Shown piece after piece: positions 1 through 12,455 of a stretch of 64,000 bases of DNA (positions within the stretch are counted from its first letter, which is position 1; each line of letters begins with the position of its first letter). Source of the stretch: Crotalaria pallida (taxonomy: Eukaryota > Streptophyta > Magnoliopsida > Fabales > Fabaceae); the NCBI GenBank assembly GCA_037953625.1, contig CM075649.1:99949290-100013289 (forward strand), given 5' to 3'. The notes beneath the pieces were generated by a model. That model saw only the letters and a list, made by a program, of their open reading frames with translations, was not told the origin of the DNA and did not search any database. A program made the position numbers and the translations under genes.

Positions 1-594
1 GAGGTACGCGTTCGTTCGTAGTTAGCACTCACGTTTCATGCCTACATCTCCTCGGCCACCATCCACCTAGTCGGAAGCAAACAGGAGTACAGAACCTTTA
101 CCGTGCGGGCACGACAGCTGTCACACAACAAATGGTCCCTGACCAGGAGGCCCAGCCTCAATAATATCAATTCATATATAACATGGCACGCTCTCAGCAG
201 CAAACAAAATGCCCCACTCCAGTTCCTCTCACTGTTCTCGATTTGCAATCTAGGGGGCGACAGTATTGTTCTAGTGTGCACGCAGAACTTACCACGGTAT
301 TAGACCCAGTCCCCACCACGTTAGTGCACCACTTATGGAGTTCGTTCTGCCTACAACAATACTCTAGACTTCTTGACATTTCACCGTCATCGTCCTCCCC
401 TAATGCAATCTTGTCCTAAGTATCCGCAGATACTTATCGTTCCTTCCTCTCCACTACTTCGGGTTAACACTCATATCTCACCGCGTTCGCTGTTAATGTA
501 TTTTAAAAGCTTTTAATGAGTCCTGACCGCTATCTTTGCATCACTTTTCATAACTCAAACTTGGCACAGAGCGGGATCACAATCACAACTTAAA

Positions 595-1035
595 TCTCAT
601 CACAAAAACTTTTCCCCAAACAACCTTTTCCTAACAACTCTTTTCATAAACTTCCAAAATCTCACTTCACAATTCCTTTTCAAAAACTCTTTCAAAACTT
701 CAAATCATAAATCCTTTTCTAAAATTTCATTTCATAAATCTTTTTCCAAAATCTCCATTCGAAATCCTTTCTCAAAACTTCGTTTCACAGTCACTTTCAG
801 AAAATCAATGTTGGAAAATTTTTCTCATTTTGGGAACCCCATTCACAAATTCATTTTGTAAACTCTTTTCAAAAATCTCATTTTGGGAACCCCTTTCAAA
901 AATACATTTTCAAAAACTTATTTTCAAAAATTTCAGTTTGCGAACTCTTTTCAAAAATTCCTCTCAAAATCTCATCTTTGAAAATCTTTTCAAAAATTTC
1001 TTTTCAAATCCTTTCTCAAAAACATTCGCTTCTTG
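595..1035. repeat. Degenerate TTTTCAAAA-type low-complexity tract in T1 3' LTR (second copy at 7567-8010)
   Basis: Short units such as CTTTTCAAAAATCTCA recur with variable spacing, giving a strongly strand-asymmetric C/T versus G/A composition. It is present in both LTR copies, so it predates insertion. The frames through it (830-1036, 7805-8011) are low-complexity Phe/Ser/Asn-rich and are not believable genes. Confidence 0.6.
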
Positions 1036-3916
1036 AGAACTAGTGGAGGAGCAAGCTCAACTCAATGCTAGTCTCAATCCAAGAAACCAAAGTCAAAGAA
1101 TCAAGCTTCCACTCTCATCAACTCTTCACTTTCAGTTTCACATCATCATCCTTCCCAGCTCTGGCTCATTCACATCACATCATTACATCTTTACCACTTT
1201 CATCTCATCATCTCTTCTCAATCAGTATCTCAATCCTCTAATCATTATCTCCACTCTTAGTGTCTTATCAAGATAAGGCTGCCTTATTCCGTAAGGACTT
1301 AAGCCAACAAGGGATTATCTTTCTTGGTGTCTTTTATTTTCTAATCTCTTTGATTGATATCAATTATTTCACATTAACAATTCAATATCCACATTCACAA
1401 GAAAACAAATATAAACAACATAGCATCACCCATCACACACAACAATGTGGTCTTTGTCCTATTCGTATAAGTGGCCACACAAAGCACACAATTGCCACTA
1501 TACTACTGACGCAGAACCACTAAGTTCCGATCTTTGAGCTGATACGGAACGTCTTAATACAACACCTACTACCACGGTGTCTTAGGAAAGCTACTCTCTC
1601 ACCTGAGGTCCAGCGATTGAATGTGCACAGTCTTCTCTGATCTTGGTTGCTGCCACTGCCTTAATCCCTCGTTTGTAACATTCCTCGAATTAATTAAAAC
1701 GTATTTTTATTAAAAACTTTTCTTAACTTAAAACGTTCTTTCGTTCCTCGTCGGAAATCTTAAAAATAAAATTGCTTTCTCAAAATACTTCTTAACTTTC
1801 TTAATTCTTTAAACACTTGAAATCACTTTGGAAAACATCGAATAAAACAATTTAAACGGATTGGTTAGGTTGCTGGTCCGTCTTGGACAGCACCTTAACC
1901 TTACTCTAAAACACCAAAGAATTCACCGGTTTCAATCCGGGTTTTGCTTAAATCAATTTCCTTTTGAAAACCAAACATTGAGTCTCACGAACTCAATTTT
2001 AGAAATCAAGAAAACAATTTTAAATAAACTTGGACAGCAAAGAGATACTTTACAAAAATCAATTTAATAAAATCTGAAAACATTGTAAAAACTCATTTTG
2101 TGTCAAATAATTTTTAATTCAATATTAATACTTTGAAAACTCAAGTTTTTGTTATAAAACAAAACTTAAAACACAACTTCACAAGTTCACATAAATCAAA
2201 CCAAATAATTTTTAAAACCCATCACACACATAATCAACAACACACTTTGATAAATCAAGGCACCTAAATAATTAAACCATTATTCAATTTGATTTCAAAC
2301 CAAGCACTCATTCTTAATCAAGCATTCTTACAATCAAACACTTAATTCAATTATCCAACATATAATTAACTTTAGCAACATATTATTTTATAAAACAAAA
2401 TCATTAAAGCATACTTAAGTACACAAACCGAATGCATGCACATAGTCATTCTAGCACAAAACCTATTCCTAAGCAATTATTCTACACTATACATACATCA
2501 TCAAACATACACAAACTTATAAAATTATTTCTTCTTTTTCCTTAATAAAAACCGTGAGCTACATCCTTTAAATTTATTTGTTTCTTATCTTAAATCCAAT
2601 CAAGAATCATGCAAAACATAGAGCATATATCAAATTCTCACAAAATACAAAGCATGGGTATGAACCAAACATAGCCGAATGCATCACACAAGACCAACAC
2701 TTAGATCAAATTGTATTCATGCAAGGAAAATTATTTCAAAGTTTATTCTCCTAATTTTTTTTCTCAAAACCGAGGCATGCATTACAAGAAAACACATAAT
2801 TTAACATGCAATAACAAATCTTAATCTTTCCTTCAAAAATAAATAAAAATCATAGATCGACTTAAATGAAAAAGAGACCAAACCGAGACATACACAAAGA
2901 AAATACTAAAGCTTTTGTTAAAAAAAATCATTTTGAGTAAGAGAAAGGCAAAACCGTGTCATATATTAAGAAAACATTAAAGCTTTTGGTTCAAACATCA
3001 CATGGGAAATTCAGGATCCGAACAAAATCAAAGATCAAGACATAAATCAAAGACAAAAATTACTTTAGATGAAAAAGGGACCCAAAAACCGTGACATGCC
3101 TTTGAGAAAATAAGAAGGCTTTGTTCAAAAATCATTTAGAAAACTCAAAACAAAATCAAGGTCAAAACAAAAATCAAAATCAAGTCTTTCATCAAGATCA
3201 AATGAAAACCACACATACACGGTTCAAGATCATCATCCTAAACTAACATGCAAGACTAAAAATTAAAAATAAATTTAGATCAAATATATATTTATCAAAT
3301 AAACACATAAACACCTTTTGATTCACGGTTATAAGTACAAAAGTCACACATGTAAGAAGATCCACTTTACACTCACAAAGATCATAAATAAAACTTTAGA
3401 CCTAGAGGAAAAACATTAAGATCTAGTATGAAAAACACTAAGATCTACCATTAAACATCAAGATCTTAACATGAAAAACATTAACCGAATTATAAAGTCC
3501 ATCATTTAGTTCATTACAAATTCATTTAGGTCTAGAAAAATCAAGATCAAAGCAAAAGCATCACATGCAAGCTTAGATCAAGCCATAAAATAAACATGCA
3601 AGAGATGAAAAGAAATAAAATTTCAAGATTACAAAAATAAAAACTAGTTCTAATCTTCTAGGGTCTTCGGCTATACCAAGAAGTAGGGTCTTCAACACTT
3701 TGTTCTCCAAAGAATTCCTAAGTTTTAAGGTTGATCTCCTCTCCTTCTTCCTTCTACTACCTCACGGTTTCCTCTTCTTCTTTCTTTTTTTCTATATTTT
3801 CTTTTCTTAGTCTAAGAGTTTAAGGAATGCTCTTAGAACTTGTGGTTGTGTTGGTGTTGGACGAAGGAAGTGAAGAAGTGAAGTAAAGAGTGAATGAAAT
3901 GAAGCTAAGGCCAAGC

Positions 3917-3925
3917 TTATATAAA
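3917..3925 (-). promoter_or_regulatory. TATA box of T1 LTR
   Basis: On the minus strand the sequence reads TTTATATAA, followed by a C/T-rich stretch typical of a plant transcription start region. It lies about 860 bases inside the LTR. The equivalent position in the 5' LTR is gone because that copy is truncated at 10574. Predicted from sequence only. Confidence 0.5.
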
Positions 3926-4783
3926 CAACTCATGGTTTCCTATTTTGTCCTTGGGGTTGCTTCGGCCAAGATCTAAAGAGAAGGGGGTAATTTCGGCTTC
4001 TCATAAAATTGTATGGATGGAGTTTATCACTTCTAAGGGGACAAGGTAGGGGACAAGAGAGGTTAGGGTTCATGCTAGGCTTTTGACTTAGGGGCTTTCC
4101 ATTAGGGTTTCAACTATTAGTTAGGGTTTAGTTTGGGTTTCGGTTGGGACTTGGTTACTTGGTTGCAACTTAGTTGCTTGCTCACCACTTAAGAAAAATC
4201 CTAGGCTTCCTACACTCACACACGGCACACTCCTAGATATACACATGCACACCTTAATCACGCCTTCTTCCATGCACCTACACGTTGCACACACATATAC
4301 ATGCATATATTCACTCATTCATTCATGCATACATTCACCCATTTCCACTCATGCATATACATACATCATGCCAATACATGCATGTTACACACATGCATAC
4401 ATTCACACATAATCACATTCATTTATTAATTTAATTCCATATGATGCTAAGCATACACACACAAAACCGCACATATATACACATAGAAAAATAAATCTTC
4501 TCATTTACAAAATCATTCATTCATAGAAATTATAATAGCACCAAAAATATCAAGCAAAAAACACACTTTTACAAAATAATTCTTATCATATCATCATTTC
4601 CAAAAATCAATTTTAAAAATCATGGCATTATTTCATGCAAGATCATTTCTTTAAAATCATTTATCACTTTGAAAACGTGATTTAAGAAATTTATTTAAGA
4701 AAACATCCTTCAAAAATACTTTTCTTCACAAAATACTTCTTTTTAGAATTTAAAACCGTACGAGGATTTTGAGGGGTGTTACA

Positions 4784-4799
4784 GTCTCCCCAACTTAAA
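4784..4799 (-). other. Polypurine tract of T1
   Basis: The minus strand reads TTTAAGTTGGGGAGAC immediately before the 3' LTR start. It is preceded by a CGGGGACGAGAAAT block, the usual arrangement at the end of the interior of Tekay/Del-type elements. It primes plus-strand DNA synthesis. Confidence 0.8.
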
Positions 4800-5858
4800 G
4801 ATTTCTCGTCCCCGAGAAATACGTTGTGGGTTAGGCAATATGGCACAGCAACTCTCACATCGTTCGCATCTTTGCTCTAAAGTCGTCCTTTCCTTTACTG
4901 ACACTATGCTCTTCACATCATTCCTCGTGTGTCACTCTCGGATGAAAAAAGCTCCATAGCAAACCACTTACTTGTCGAACCGGGTTAAGTCACACAGACT
5001 AACCGAAGAAGATGTCGTTCCTTTAGCTGATCGTCGTCACCATGAGCACAATCTTGGGTATAAACCCAGGGAAAAACAAGCAAACAGAATTCACACATCT
5101 CCAAAAGTATCAGGTTTAACCTAAAATGCTCATTATCCCCTAGACTCTAAGATCTCACTACCTACAAACAATCACTCCTTTCTCTAATTCCTCTTCTAAC
5201 TCTTAGGCTCTAACCTACTATTTGTCTTGTCTGGACATCTAAAGATGGAGAAAAGGGGTCTAATCTTCCTTACTATTCCCGAACTAAGGTCAATATATTT
5301 CTCTTTTCTTTCTTGTGGCTCCTCAACTTCGATCAAACGTACTACTAAGCTAACCATCGTTCCACTTCTTATTCCACAACTATCATTTATCCATCCACAA
5401 TCGTTCAAGCCTAAACTATTTGGGTACTATGACACTCCTAATATCATAAATCAGGTCAGTAAGTCTTGGAAAGATTGGTAAGGATACGGTGTAATAGAAC
5501 GGTTTAAGAAAGAATTTGGATTCCGACTAACTGCCTTTGTTGGAACAATCCAACAAACATGGGTCTCAAGAATAATAATCTATTTTATTAAGGTAATATC
5601 AAAAGATACACTGGGGTCAACAACTTAGGTTTTGGCAAAGGATACAGGGTGTTAATCTTAAAATCAGTTCACTTCTACTTTCTACTTAACCAACAGGGTC
5701 CTTAATCTAACGCAACAGGCACTAGGGACAACTAAGTCCTACATCTTAAGAAGACGAGAATCTAATCTCAAACTCTTATCCTTGCACTAGCAAGCAATCA
5801 CCATCACACAAACAAACAAGCAAACAATCAAGCAAGCAAAGCAAAGAAGGACTAACAT

Positions 5859-5871
5859 AGCTCTGATACCA
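5859..5871 (-). other. Primer-binding site of T1 (tRNA-iMet type)
   Basis: The minus strand reads TGGTATCAGAGCT three bases after the LTR end. This matches the 3' end of plant initiator methionine tRNA, the usual primer of Tekay/Del and many other Ty3/gypsy and Ty1/copia elements. Confidence 0.85.
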
Positions 5872-5874
5872 CTC

Positions 5875-8800
5875 TGTAACGCCCCGATTTTCACCATCCG
5901 GAAATAATCATCATTTAATTAAAGGTTGTTCAAAACTGAGGCCATTTTTTTAAAAACATTTTGGGAAGCCATTGGTGCATCTTAACACACACTCTTGAAA
6001 ACCGGGTCGTTACTTAAAAATCGTTCCGCACCTTCCCTTCCACATCTTTCAAAACAGTTTTAAACATTCGGCCAGTTCACAAAATAAAGGTAGGGCGTAG
6101 TTACAAAAGTGATACATTGCTAAGGTAGTCCTTGACTCACACTTACAACAACTTAAACTAATTACCCTACCTACGACACTTCCTAATGAAAACTATCGGG
6201 TGAAGCTCCCGATCCTCTTTGCACTCTTTCTTAACTCCAGAAGAAGACGTCATTGTTGTCGCTGCTGGCCCACCATTCTTGGGCACCCAGTGCATCCTAG
6301 TTGAAGCAGGAGCAATCTTCTGAGCTTCACATCGCACCTTCTCCTCATAGTCTCTGTATCCTCGGACAGATACTTGTCCCAACAGTGGTCCTATGTTGGC
6401 TCTGCAAAGTCGATGCTGAGGATCCGGAATCACGATCTGAGAGTCACCAATCCATACCCAACCAGATGGGGTACGCTTCCAGCCACATCCATGTCTGGTC
6501 CATGTTGAAATCTCCATGCGATAATCCATCTGCACGTTGGAGTACCGGAAACACCGATATGCCAACGAGCAGGAGAGAGTTAGCGAACCGAACGACAAGT
6601 CGTCGACGTTGTGGATTTACCGCAGGCGGAATATCAAGACAGCACACACAATACAAACAAAGCACTCACAACCTAACATCACAACTCTTATTAATATTCT
6701 TATGTAAACATCTTTTATTTCCAATCATTTTCTCAATCACATCCTCATGCACCATTTCCAATCATTCACTTATTTCTTTTCCCTCTTCAAGGGTCTCCAT
6801 CACTTATTCCAACTTCGCCTTCTCATCATCAAGACTCCATAAACTTTACTTTTCTTAATTATACGTCTTTTCTTAATACGTCTTATCAAATTACAACCAT
6901 CGATGATTAAGGGGAATTAAAGAATCATCGAGGTACTCGTTCGTTTGTAGTTAGCACTCACGTTTCATGCCTACATCTCCTCGGCCACCATCCACCTAGT
7001 CGGAAGCAAACAGGAGTACATAACCTTTACCGTGCGGGCACGACAGCTGTCACACAACAAATGGTCCCTGACCAGGAGGCCCAGCCTCAATAATATCAAT
7101 TCATATATAACATGGCACGCTCTCAGCGGCAAACAAAATGCCCCACTCCAGTTCCTCTCACTGTTCTCGATTTGCAATCTAGGGGGCGACAGTATTGTTC
7201 TAGTGTGCACGCAGAACTTACCACGGTATTAGACCCAGTCCCCACCACGTTAGTGCACCACTTATGGAGTTTGTTCTGCCTACAACAATACTCTAGACTT
7301 CTTGACGTTTCACCGTCATCGTCCTCCCCTAATGCAATCTCGTCCTAAGTATCCGCAGATACTTATCGTTCCTTCCTCTCCACTACTTCGGGTTAACACT
7401 CATATCTCACCGCGTTCGATGTTAATGTATTTTAAAAGCTTTTATCTTTTATTATCCTAATGGTCAACTCACCCTTCGTGCATCCCTTCAATGAGTCCTG
7501 ACCGCTATCTTTGCATCACTTTTCATAACTCAAACATGGCACAGAGCGGGATCACAATCACAACTTATATCTCATCACAAAAACTTTTCCCCAAACAACC
7601 TTTTCTTAACAACTCTTTTCATAAACTTCCAAAATCTCACTTCACAATTCCTTTTAAAAAACTCTTTCAAAACTTCAAATCATAAATCCTTTTCTAAAAT
7701 TTCATTTCATAAATCTTTTTCCAAAATCTCCTTTCGAAATCTTTTCTCAAAACTTCGTTTCACAGTCACTTTCAGAAAATCAATGTTGGAAAATTTTTCT
7801 CATTTTGGGAACCCCATTCACAAATTCATTTTGTAAACTCTTTTCAAAAATCTCATTTTGGGAACCCCTTTCAAAAATACATTTTCAAAAACTTATTTTC
7901 AAAAATTTCAGTTTGCGAACTCTTTTCAAAAATTCCTCTCAAAATCTCATCTTTGAAAATCTTTTCAAAAATTTCTTTTCAAATCCTTTCTCAAAAACAT
8001 TCCCTTCTTGAGAACTAGTGGAGGAGCAAGCTCAACTCAACGCTAGTCTCAATCCAAGAAACCAAAGCCAAAGAATCAAGCTTCCACTCTCATCAACTCT
8101 TCACTTTCAGTTTCACATCATCATCCTTCCCAGCTTTGGCTCATTTACATCACATCATTACATCTTTACCACTTTCATCTCATCATCTCTTCTCAATCAG
8201 TATCTCAATCCTCTAATCATTATCTCCACTCTTAGTATCTTATCAAGATAAGGCTGCCTTATTCCGTAAGGACTTAAGCCAACAAGGGATTATCTTTCTT
8301 GGTGTCTTTTATTTTCTAATCTCTTTGATTGATATCAATTATTTCACATTAACAATTCAATATCCACATTCACAAGTAAACAAATATAAGCAACATAGCA
8401 TCACCCATCACACACAACAATGTGGTCTTTGTCCTATTCGTATAAGTGGCCACACAAAGCACACAATTGCCACTATACTACTGACGCAGAACCACTAAGT
8501 TTCGATCTTTGAGCTGATACGGAACGTCTTAATACAACACCTACTACCACGGTGTCTTAGGAAAGCTACTCTCTCACCTGAGGTCCAGCGATTGAATGTG
8601 CACAGTCTTCTCTGATCTTGGTTGCTGCCACTGCCTTAATCCCTCGTCTGTAACATTCCTCGAATTAATTAAAACGTATTTTTATTAAAAACTTTTCTTA
8701 ACTTAAAACGTTCTTTCGTTCCTCGTCGGAAATCTTAAAAATAAAATTGCTTTCTCAAAATACTTCTTAACTTTCTTAATTCTTTAAACACTTGAAATCA

Positions 8801-10574
8801 CTTTGGAAAACATCGAATAAAACAATTTAAACCGATTGGTTAGGTTGCTGGTCCGTCTTGGACAACACCTTAACCTTACTCTAAAACACCGAAGAATTCA
8901 CCGGTTTCAAACCGGGTTTTGCTTAAATCAATTTCCTTTTGAAAACCAAACTTTGAGTCTCACGAACTCAATTTTAGAAATCAAGAAAACAATTTTAAAT
9001 AAACTTGGACAGCAAAGAGATACTTTACAAAAATCAATTTAATAAAATCCGAAAACATTGTAAAAACTCGTTTTGTGTCAAATAATTTTTAATTCAATAT
9101 TAATACTTTGAAAACTCAAGTTTTTGTTATAAAACAAAACTTAAAACACAACTTCACAAGTTCACATAAATCAAACCAAATAATTTTTAAAACCCATCAC
9201 ACACATAATCAACAACACAATTTGATAAATCAAGGCACCTAAATAATTAAACCATTATTCAATTTGATTTCAAACCAAGCACTCATTCTTAATCAAGCAT
9301 TCTTACAATCAAACACTTAATTCAATTATCCAACATATAATTAACTTTAGCAACATATTATTTTATAAAACAAAATCATTAAAGCATACTTAAGTACACA
9401 AACCGAATGCATGCATACATAGTCATTCTAGCACAAAACCTATTCCTAAGCAATTATTCTACACTATACATACATCATCAAACATATACAAACTTATAAA
9501 ATTATTTCTTCTTTTTCCTTAATAAAAACCGTGAGCTACATCCTTTAAATTTATTTGTTTCTTATCTTAAATCCAATCAAGAATCATGCAAAACATAGAG
9601 CATATATCAAATTCTCACAAAATACAAAGCATGGGTATGAACCAAACATAGCTGAATGCATCACACAAGACCAACACTTAGATCAAATTGTATTCATGCA
9701 AGGAAAATTATTTCAAAGCTTATTCTCCTAATTTTTTTTTCTCAAAATCGAGGCATGCATTACAAGAAAACACATAATTTAACATGCAAGAACAAATCTT
9801 AATCTTTCCTTCAAAAATAAATAAAAATCATAGATCGACTTAAATGAAAAAGAGACCAAACCGAGACATACACAAAGAAAATACTAAAGCTTTTGTTAAA
9901 AAAAATCATTTTGAGTAAGAGAAAGGCAAAACCGTGTCATATATTAAGAAAACATTAATGCTTTTGGTTCAAAGATCACATGGGAAATTCAAGATCCAAA
10001 CAAAATCAAAGATCAAGGCATAAATCAAAGACAAAAATTACTTTAGATGAAAAAGGGACCCAAAAACCGTGACATGCCTTTGAGAAAATAAGAAGGCTTT
10101 GTTCAAAAATCATTTAGAAAACTCAAAACAAAATCAAGGTCAAAACAAAAATCAAAATCAAGTCTTTCATCAAAATCAAATCAAAACCACACATACACGG
10201 TTCAAGATCATCATCCTAAACTAACATGCAAGACTAAAAATTAAAAATAAATTTAGATCAAACATATATTTATCAAATAAACACATAAACACCTTTTGAT
10301 TCACGGTTATAAGTACAAAAGTCACACATGTAAGAAGATCCACTTTACACTCACAAAGATCATAAATAAAACTTTAGACCTAGAGGAAAAACATTAAGAT
10401 CTAGTATGAAAAACACTAAGATCTACCATGAAACATCAAGATCTTAACATGAAAAACATCAACCGAATTATAAAGTCCATCATTTAGTTCATTACAAATT
10501 CATTTAGGTCTAGAAAAATCAAGATCAAAGCAAAAGCATCACATGCAAGCTTAGATCAAACCATAAAATAAACA
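5875..10574 (-). repeat. T1 5' LTR, truncated at its promoter end
   Basis: In plus orientation the copy starts TGTAACGCCCCG at 5875 and parallels the 3' LTR up to 10574, where homology stops abruptly 14 bases before a MITE. About 1.2 kb is missing, including the TATA region. This copy has a 46-base segment (about 7444-7489) that is absent from the 3' LTR, near position 515. The 5875-6929 part has no partner inside the window because the other copy starts outside. Confidence 0.85.
6167..6529 (-). CDS. Small open frame inside the T1 5' LTR (about 120 aa), unknown
   Basis: A minus-strand frame starts at the ATG at 6529 (MDYRMEIS) and ends at 6167, with a Trp-rich middle and a Lys/Arg-rich end (VKKECKEDRELHP). 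I recognise no domain. It lies near the 3' end of the LTR, the place where LTRs G and C carry a conserved frame, although the proteins are not evidently alike. The block upstream resembles the T2 LTR around 28470-28510. An overlapping plus-strand frame at 6301-6858 is probably a shadow. Whether it is expressed cannot be told. Confidence 0.25.
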   Translation of the reverse strand: MDYRMEISTWTRHGCGWKRTPSGWVWIGDSQIVIPDPQHRLCRANIGPLLGQVSVRGYRDYEEKVRCEAQKIAPASTRMHWVPKNGGPAATTMTSSSGVKKECKEDRELHPIVFIRKCRR

Positions 10575-10588
10575 CCTCTATTTACTTA

Positions 10589-10861
10589 CTCCCTCTATTT
10601 CATATGTAGTGTTCATAGAGTTTTTGTCTCATATTTCATATGTATTGTTCTTTTACAAAACCCAATACATAATTAATGTTATTTTTCCTAATATACCCCT
10701 ATTTATCACACTTCCTTTTTCACTTCCAATATCTTTCTCTCTCTTCAATTATGATTATATAGGGTTATTAGAGTCAAAATATCCCAAATTCTTACATCAT
10801 TTAACCATTTCTTAAAACCATTGCATAACCTTAAAAAACTCTACTTATGAAACGGAGAGAG
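10589..10861. mobile_element. Stowaway-like MITE
   Basis: Terminal inverted repeats begin CTCCCTCTATTTCATA and, on the other strand, CTCTCTCCGTTTCATA. They are flanked by TA on both sides (10587-10588 and 10862-10863). The length is 273 bp and there is no coding capacity. CTCCCTC ends and a TA target are the signature of Stowaway (Tc1/mariner-derived) MITEs. The frame at 10609-10815 inside it is not a gene. Confidence 0.85.
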
Positions 10862-11655
10862 TAATGCTCTTTAGATTCCTAATATCAGAGCTAGTTTTGA
10901 AAATACAAATCAAATGTTCACATTTTTAATGTCATTGAAATAAACAAATTTTCTTAAAAGAAGTGAAATCCACCAAAAGAATCTTACATCATATACTTTA
11001 CAACTACCAATGTTCCAATCCCACTGTAGCTGCCACTGTTCATTTTCAGTGTGGCATCCACCTTCTAACGAAGGAAAACAACTACGTGTTATTGTTAATT
11101 TCCACATAGGCATGCCATCCTTTATTTCTTCCGCTCTACGGTTACTTTTTTAAATATTGTTGATAGCCTCCTCCCAAGAGGCACCCAAGAGGCAATACGA
11201 TTCAATCAATTTCCTCTAAGGCAAAATTAAGAACCTATAACTTGCTATGGAAAGAATCAAGATTGCACACAATTCTCTTATGGTTTTCAAGCCTAGGGTT
11301 AATATTCAAGAGTTCTCCTAAAACTAGGCTAAGAATAATAAGAGTTAGATGAAGGAAATATTATGTTAAGGGAAAAGAGATTAAGAACTTAATCCTTGCA
11401 CCACCAAGTTCAGTTCCTTTGATCCTTTCTCAAACAAGTTGTAAATTCAAGTGATGCAACATAAGTAGTGATTCTTGGTTCATTGAAACCAAATGGGATT
11501 TGTTCTCAGTCAAGAGTTTGGTTATTAATCTTGAAACAAGAAAACTTTAAGAAATCCTAAGAAAGAAAAGGAAAAGAACAATTTACCTATACAAGGGAGT
11601 GGCGCCACACATTCAAGAGAATGATATGCCAAGGGATCTCCACACAAGAATCATA
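10862..11655. other. Intergenic stretch, no gene seen
   Basis: About 800 bases between the MITE and the foldback. AT-rich, with no reading frame showing a known domain and no LTR terminus. It may be unique host DNA or an old unrecognised repeat. Confidence 0.5.
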
Positions 11656-12455
11656 CTTGATATGATCCAAGTCTCAAGACCAACAGTCTCACACTCATGG
11701 AATTTAAGAACACGATTTGCTTAGCCTTCAACAACTACCTCTCATTCATGAGTAAGAGTACATTATATAGAGAAGAAAGTGACCCTTCACCTAGCCTAGG
11801 GGGCTTGCACGAAATTAAGAAGGGAATAAGTCATATTTCTATCTTAATGATGACCTTTCACCTAGCTAGGCAGTTACACGAGTTAATGGTTCATTTAATG
11901 ATCCATTAATCCTTCATTCATGGCCTTTAATGCTTCATCATTAACTCTTCTTAACTTTGGGAAGTTATGGAAGGTCAAAGGTTGGAGTCTTTAATGCATT
12001 TAGTGCTTCTTCTTCATAAGTCTTCATAATTGTGAGGAATTGAAGAAGATCAAAAGGTGGCTGAACGCTTCTCCTAGTTGTGATTGACTTTTGAAATTCC
12101 TTGCCACTAAATGCATTAAATACTCCAACCTTTGACCTTCCATAACTTCCCAAAGTTAAGAAGAGTTTATGATGAAACATTAAAGGCCACGAATGAAGGA
12201 TTAATGGATCATTTAATGAACCATTAGCTCGTGTAACTCCCTAGCTAGGTGAAAGGTGGTCATTAAGTTAGCATTATGACTTGATTCCCTTCTTAATTTC
12301 GTGCAATCCCCCTAGGCTAGGTGAAGGGTCACTTTTTTCTCTATATAATGTACTCTTACTCATGAATGAAAGGTAGTCGTTGAAGGCTAAGCACACCGTG
12401 TTCTTAAATTCCATGAGTGCGAGGCTGTTGGTCTTGAGACTTGGATCATATCAAG
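11656..12455. repeat. Long inverted repeat (foldback), 350-bp arms and 99-bp loop
   Basis: Bases 11656-12005 are the reverse complement of 12105-12455 with scattered mismatches and small indels. For example, CTTGATATGATCCAAG at the left end matches the right end, and AATGCATTTAGTG closes the stem. The loop is 12006-12104. A transcript would fold into a very long hairpin. No TIR-type terminus or TSD is evident, and no transposase. It may be a foldback element or a locally inverted duplication. Confidence 0.85.

Larger units (their letters stand above)
1..4783 (-). repeat. T1 3' LTR (partial, runs off the left edge)
   Basis: On the minus strand the LTR begins TGTAACACCCCTC at 4783, directly after a G/A-rich polypurine tract. 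It matches the 5' LTR copy with an offset of 6929 to about 6978 bases. It keeps the promoter-bearing part (about 3600-4783) that the 5' copy has lost. Bases 600-1035 are a degenerate run of TTTTCAAAA-type units. Bases 2050-3650 are AT-rich without any convincing reading frame. Several short open frames here are repeated in the other LTR at the same places and look like chance frames. Confidence 0.85.
4784..5874 (-). mobile_element. T1 interior, non-coding
   Basis: This 1.1-kb stretch between PPT and PBS contains no recognisable gag, protease, RT, RNase H or integrase motif on either strand. Short open frames at 5196-5481 overlap in both directions and show no known domain. Either gag-pol was deleted or the family is normally mobilised in trans. 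Confidence 0.75.
1..10574 (-). mobile_element. T1: non-autonomous LTR retrotransposon with giant LTRs (left end outside window)
   Basis: Two long direct copies (1-3596 and 6930-10574) are nearly identical, differing by roughly 1-2% by eye. They flank a PPT-like tract and a tRNA-iMet-type primer-binding site, both on the minus strand, so the element runs right to left. LTR ends carry TGTAAC/GTTACA inverted termini. Pooling the two partial copies gives an LTR of about 5.9 kb. The interior is only about 1.1 kb and has no gag or pol, so this is a LARD-like or deleted Tekay/Del-type Ty3/gypsy element. The 3' LTR continues beyond base 1. The 5' LTR is cut at 10574, so the outer end and TSD are missing. 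Family assignment rests on the LTR termini and PBS only. Confidence 0.85.

Noticed and set aside
6301..6858. 185-codon plus-strand frame as a host gene
   Set aside because: It overlaps the T1 LTR in the sense opposite to the element, has no domain, and is probably a shadow or chance frame in LTR sequence.
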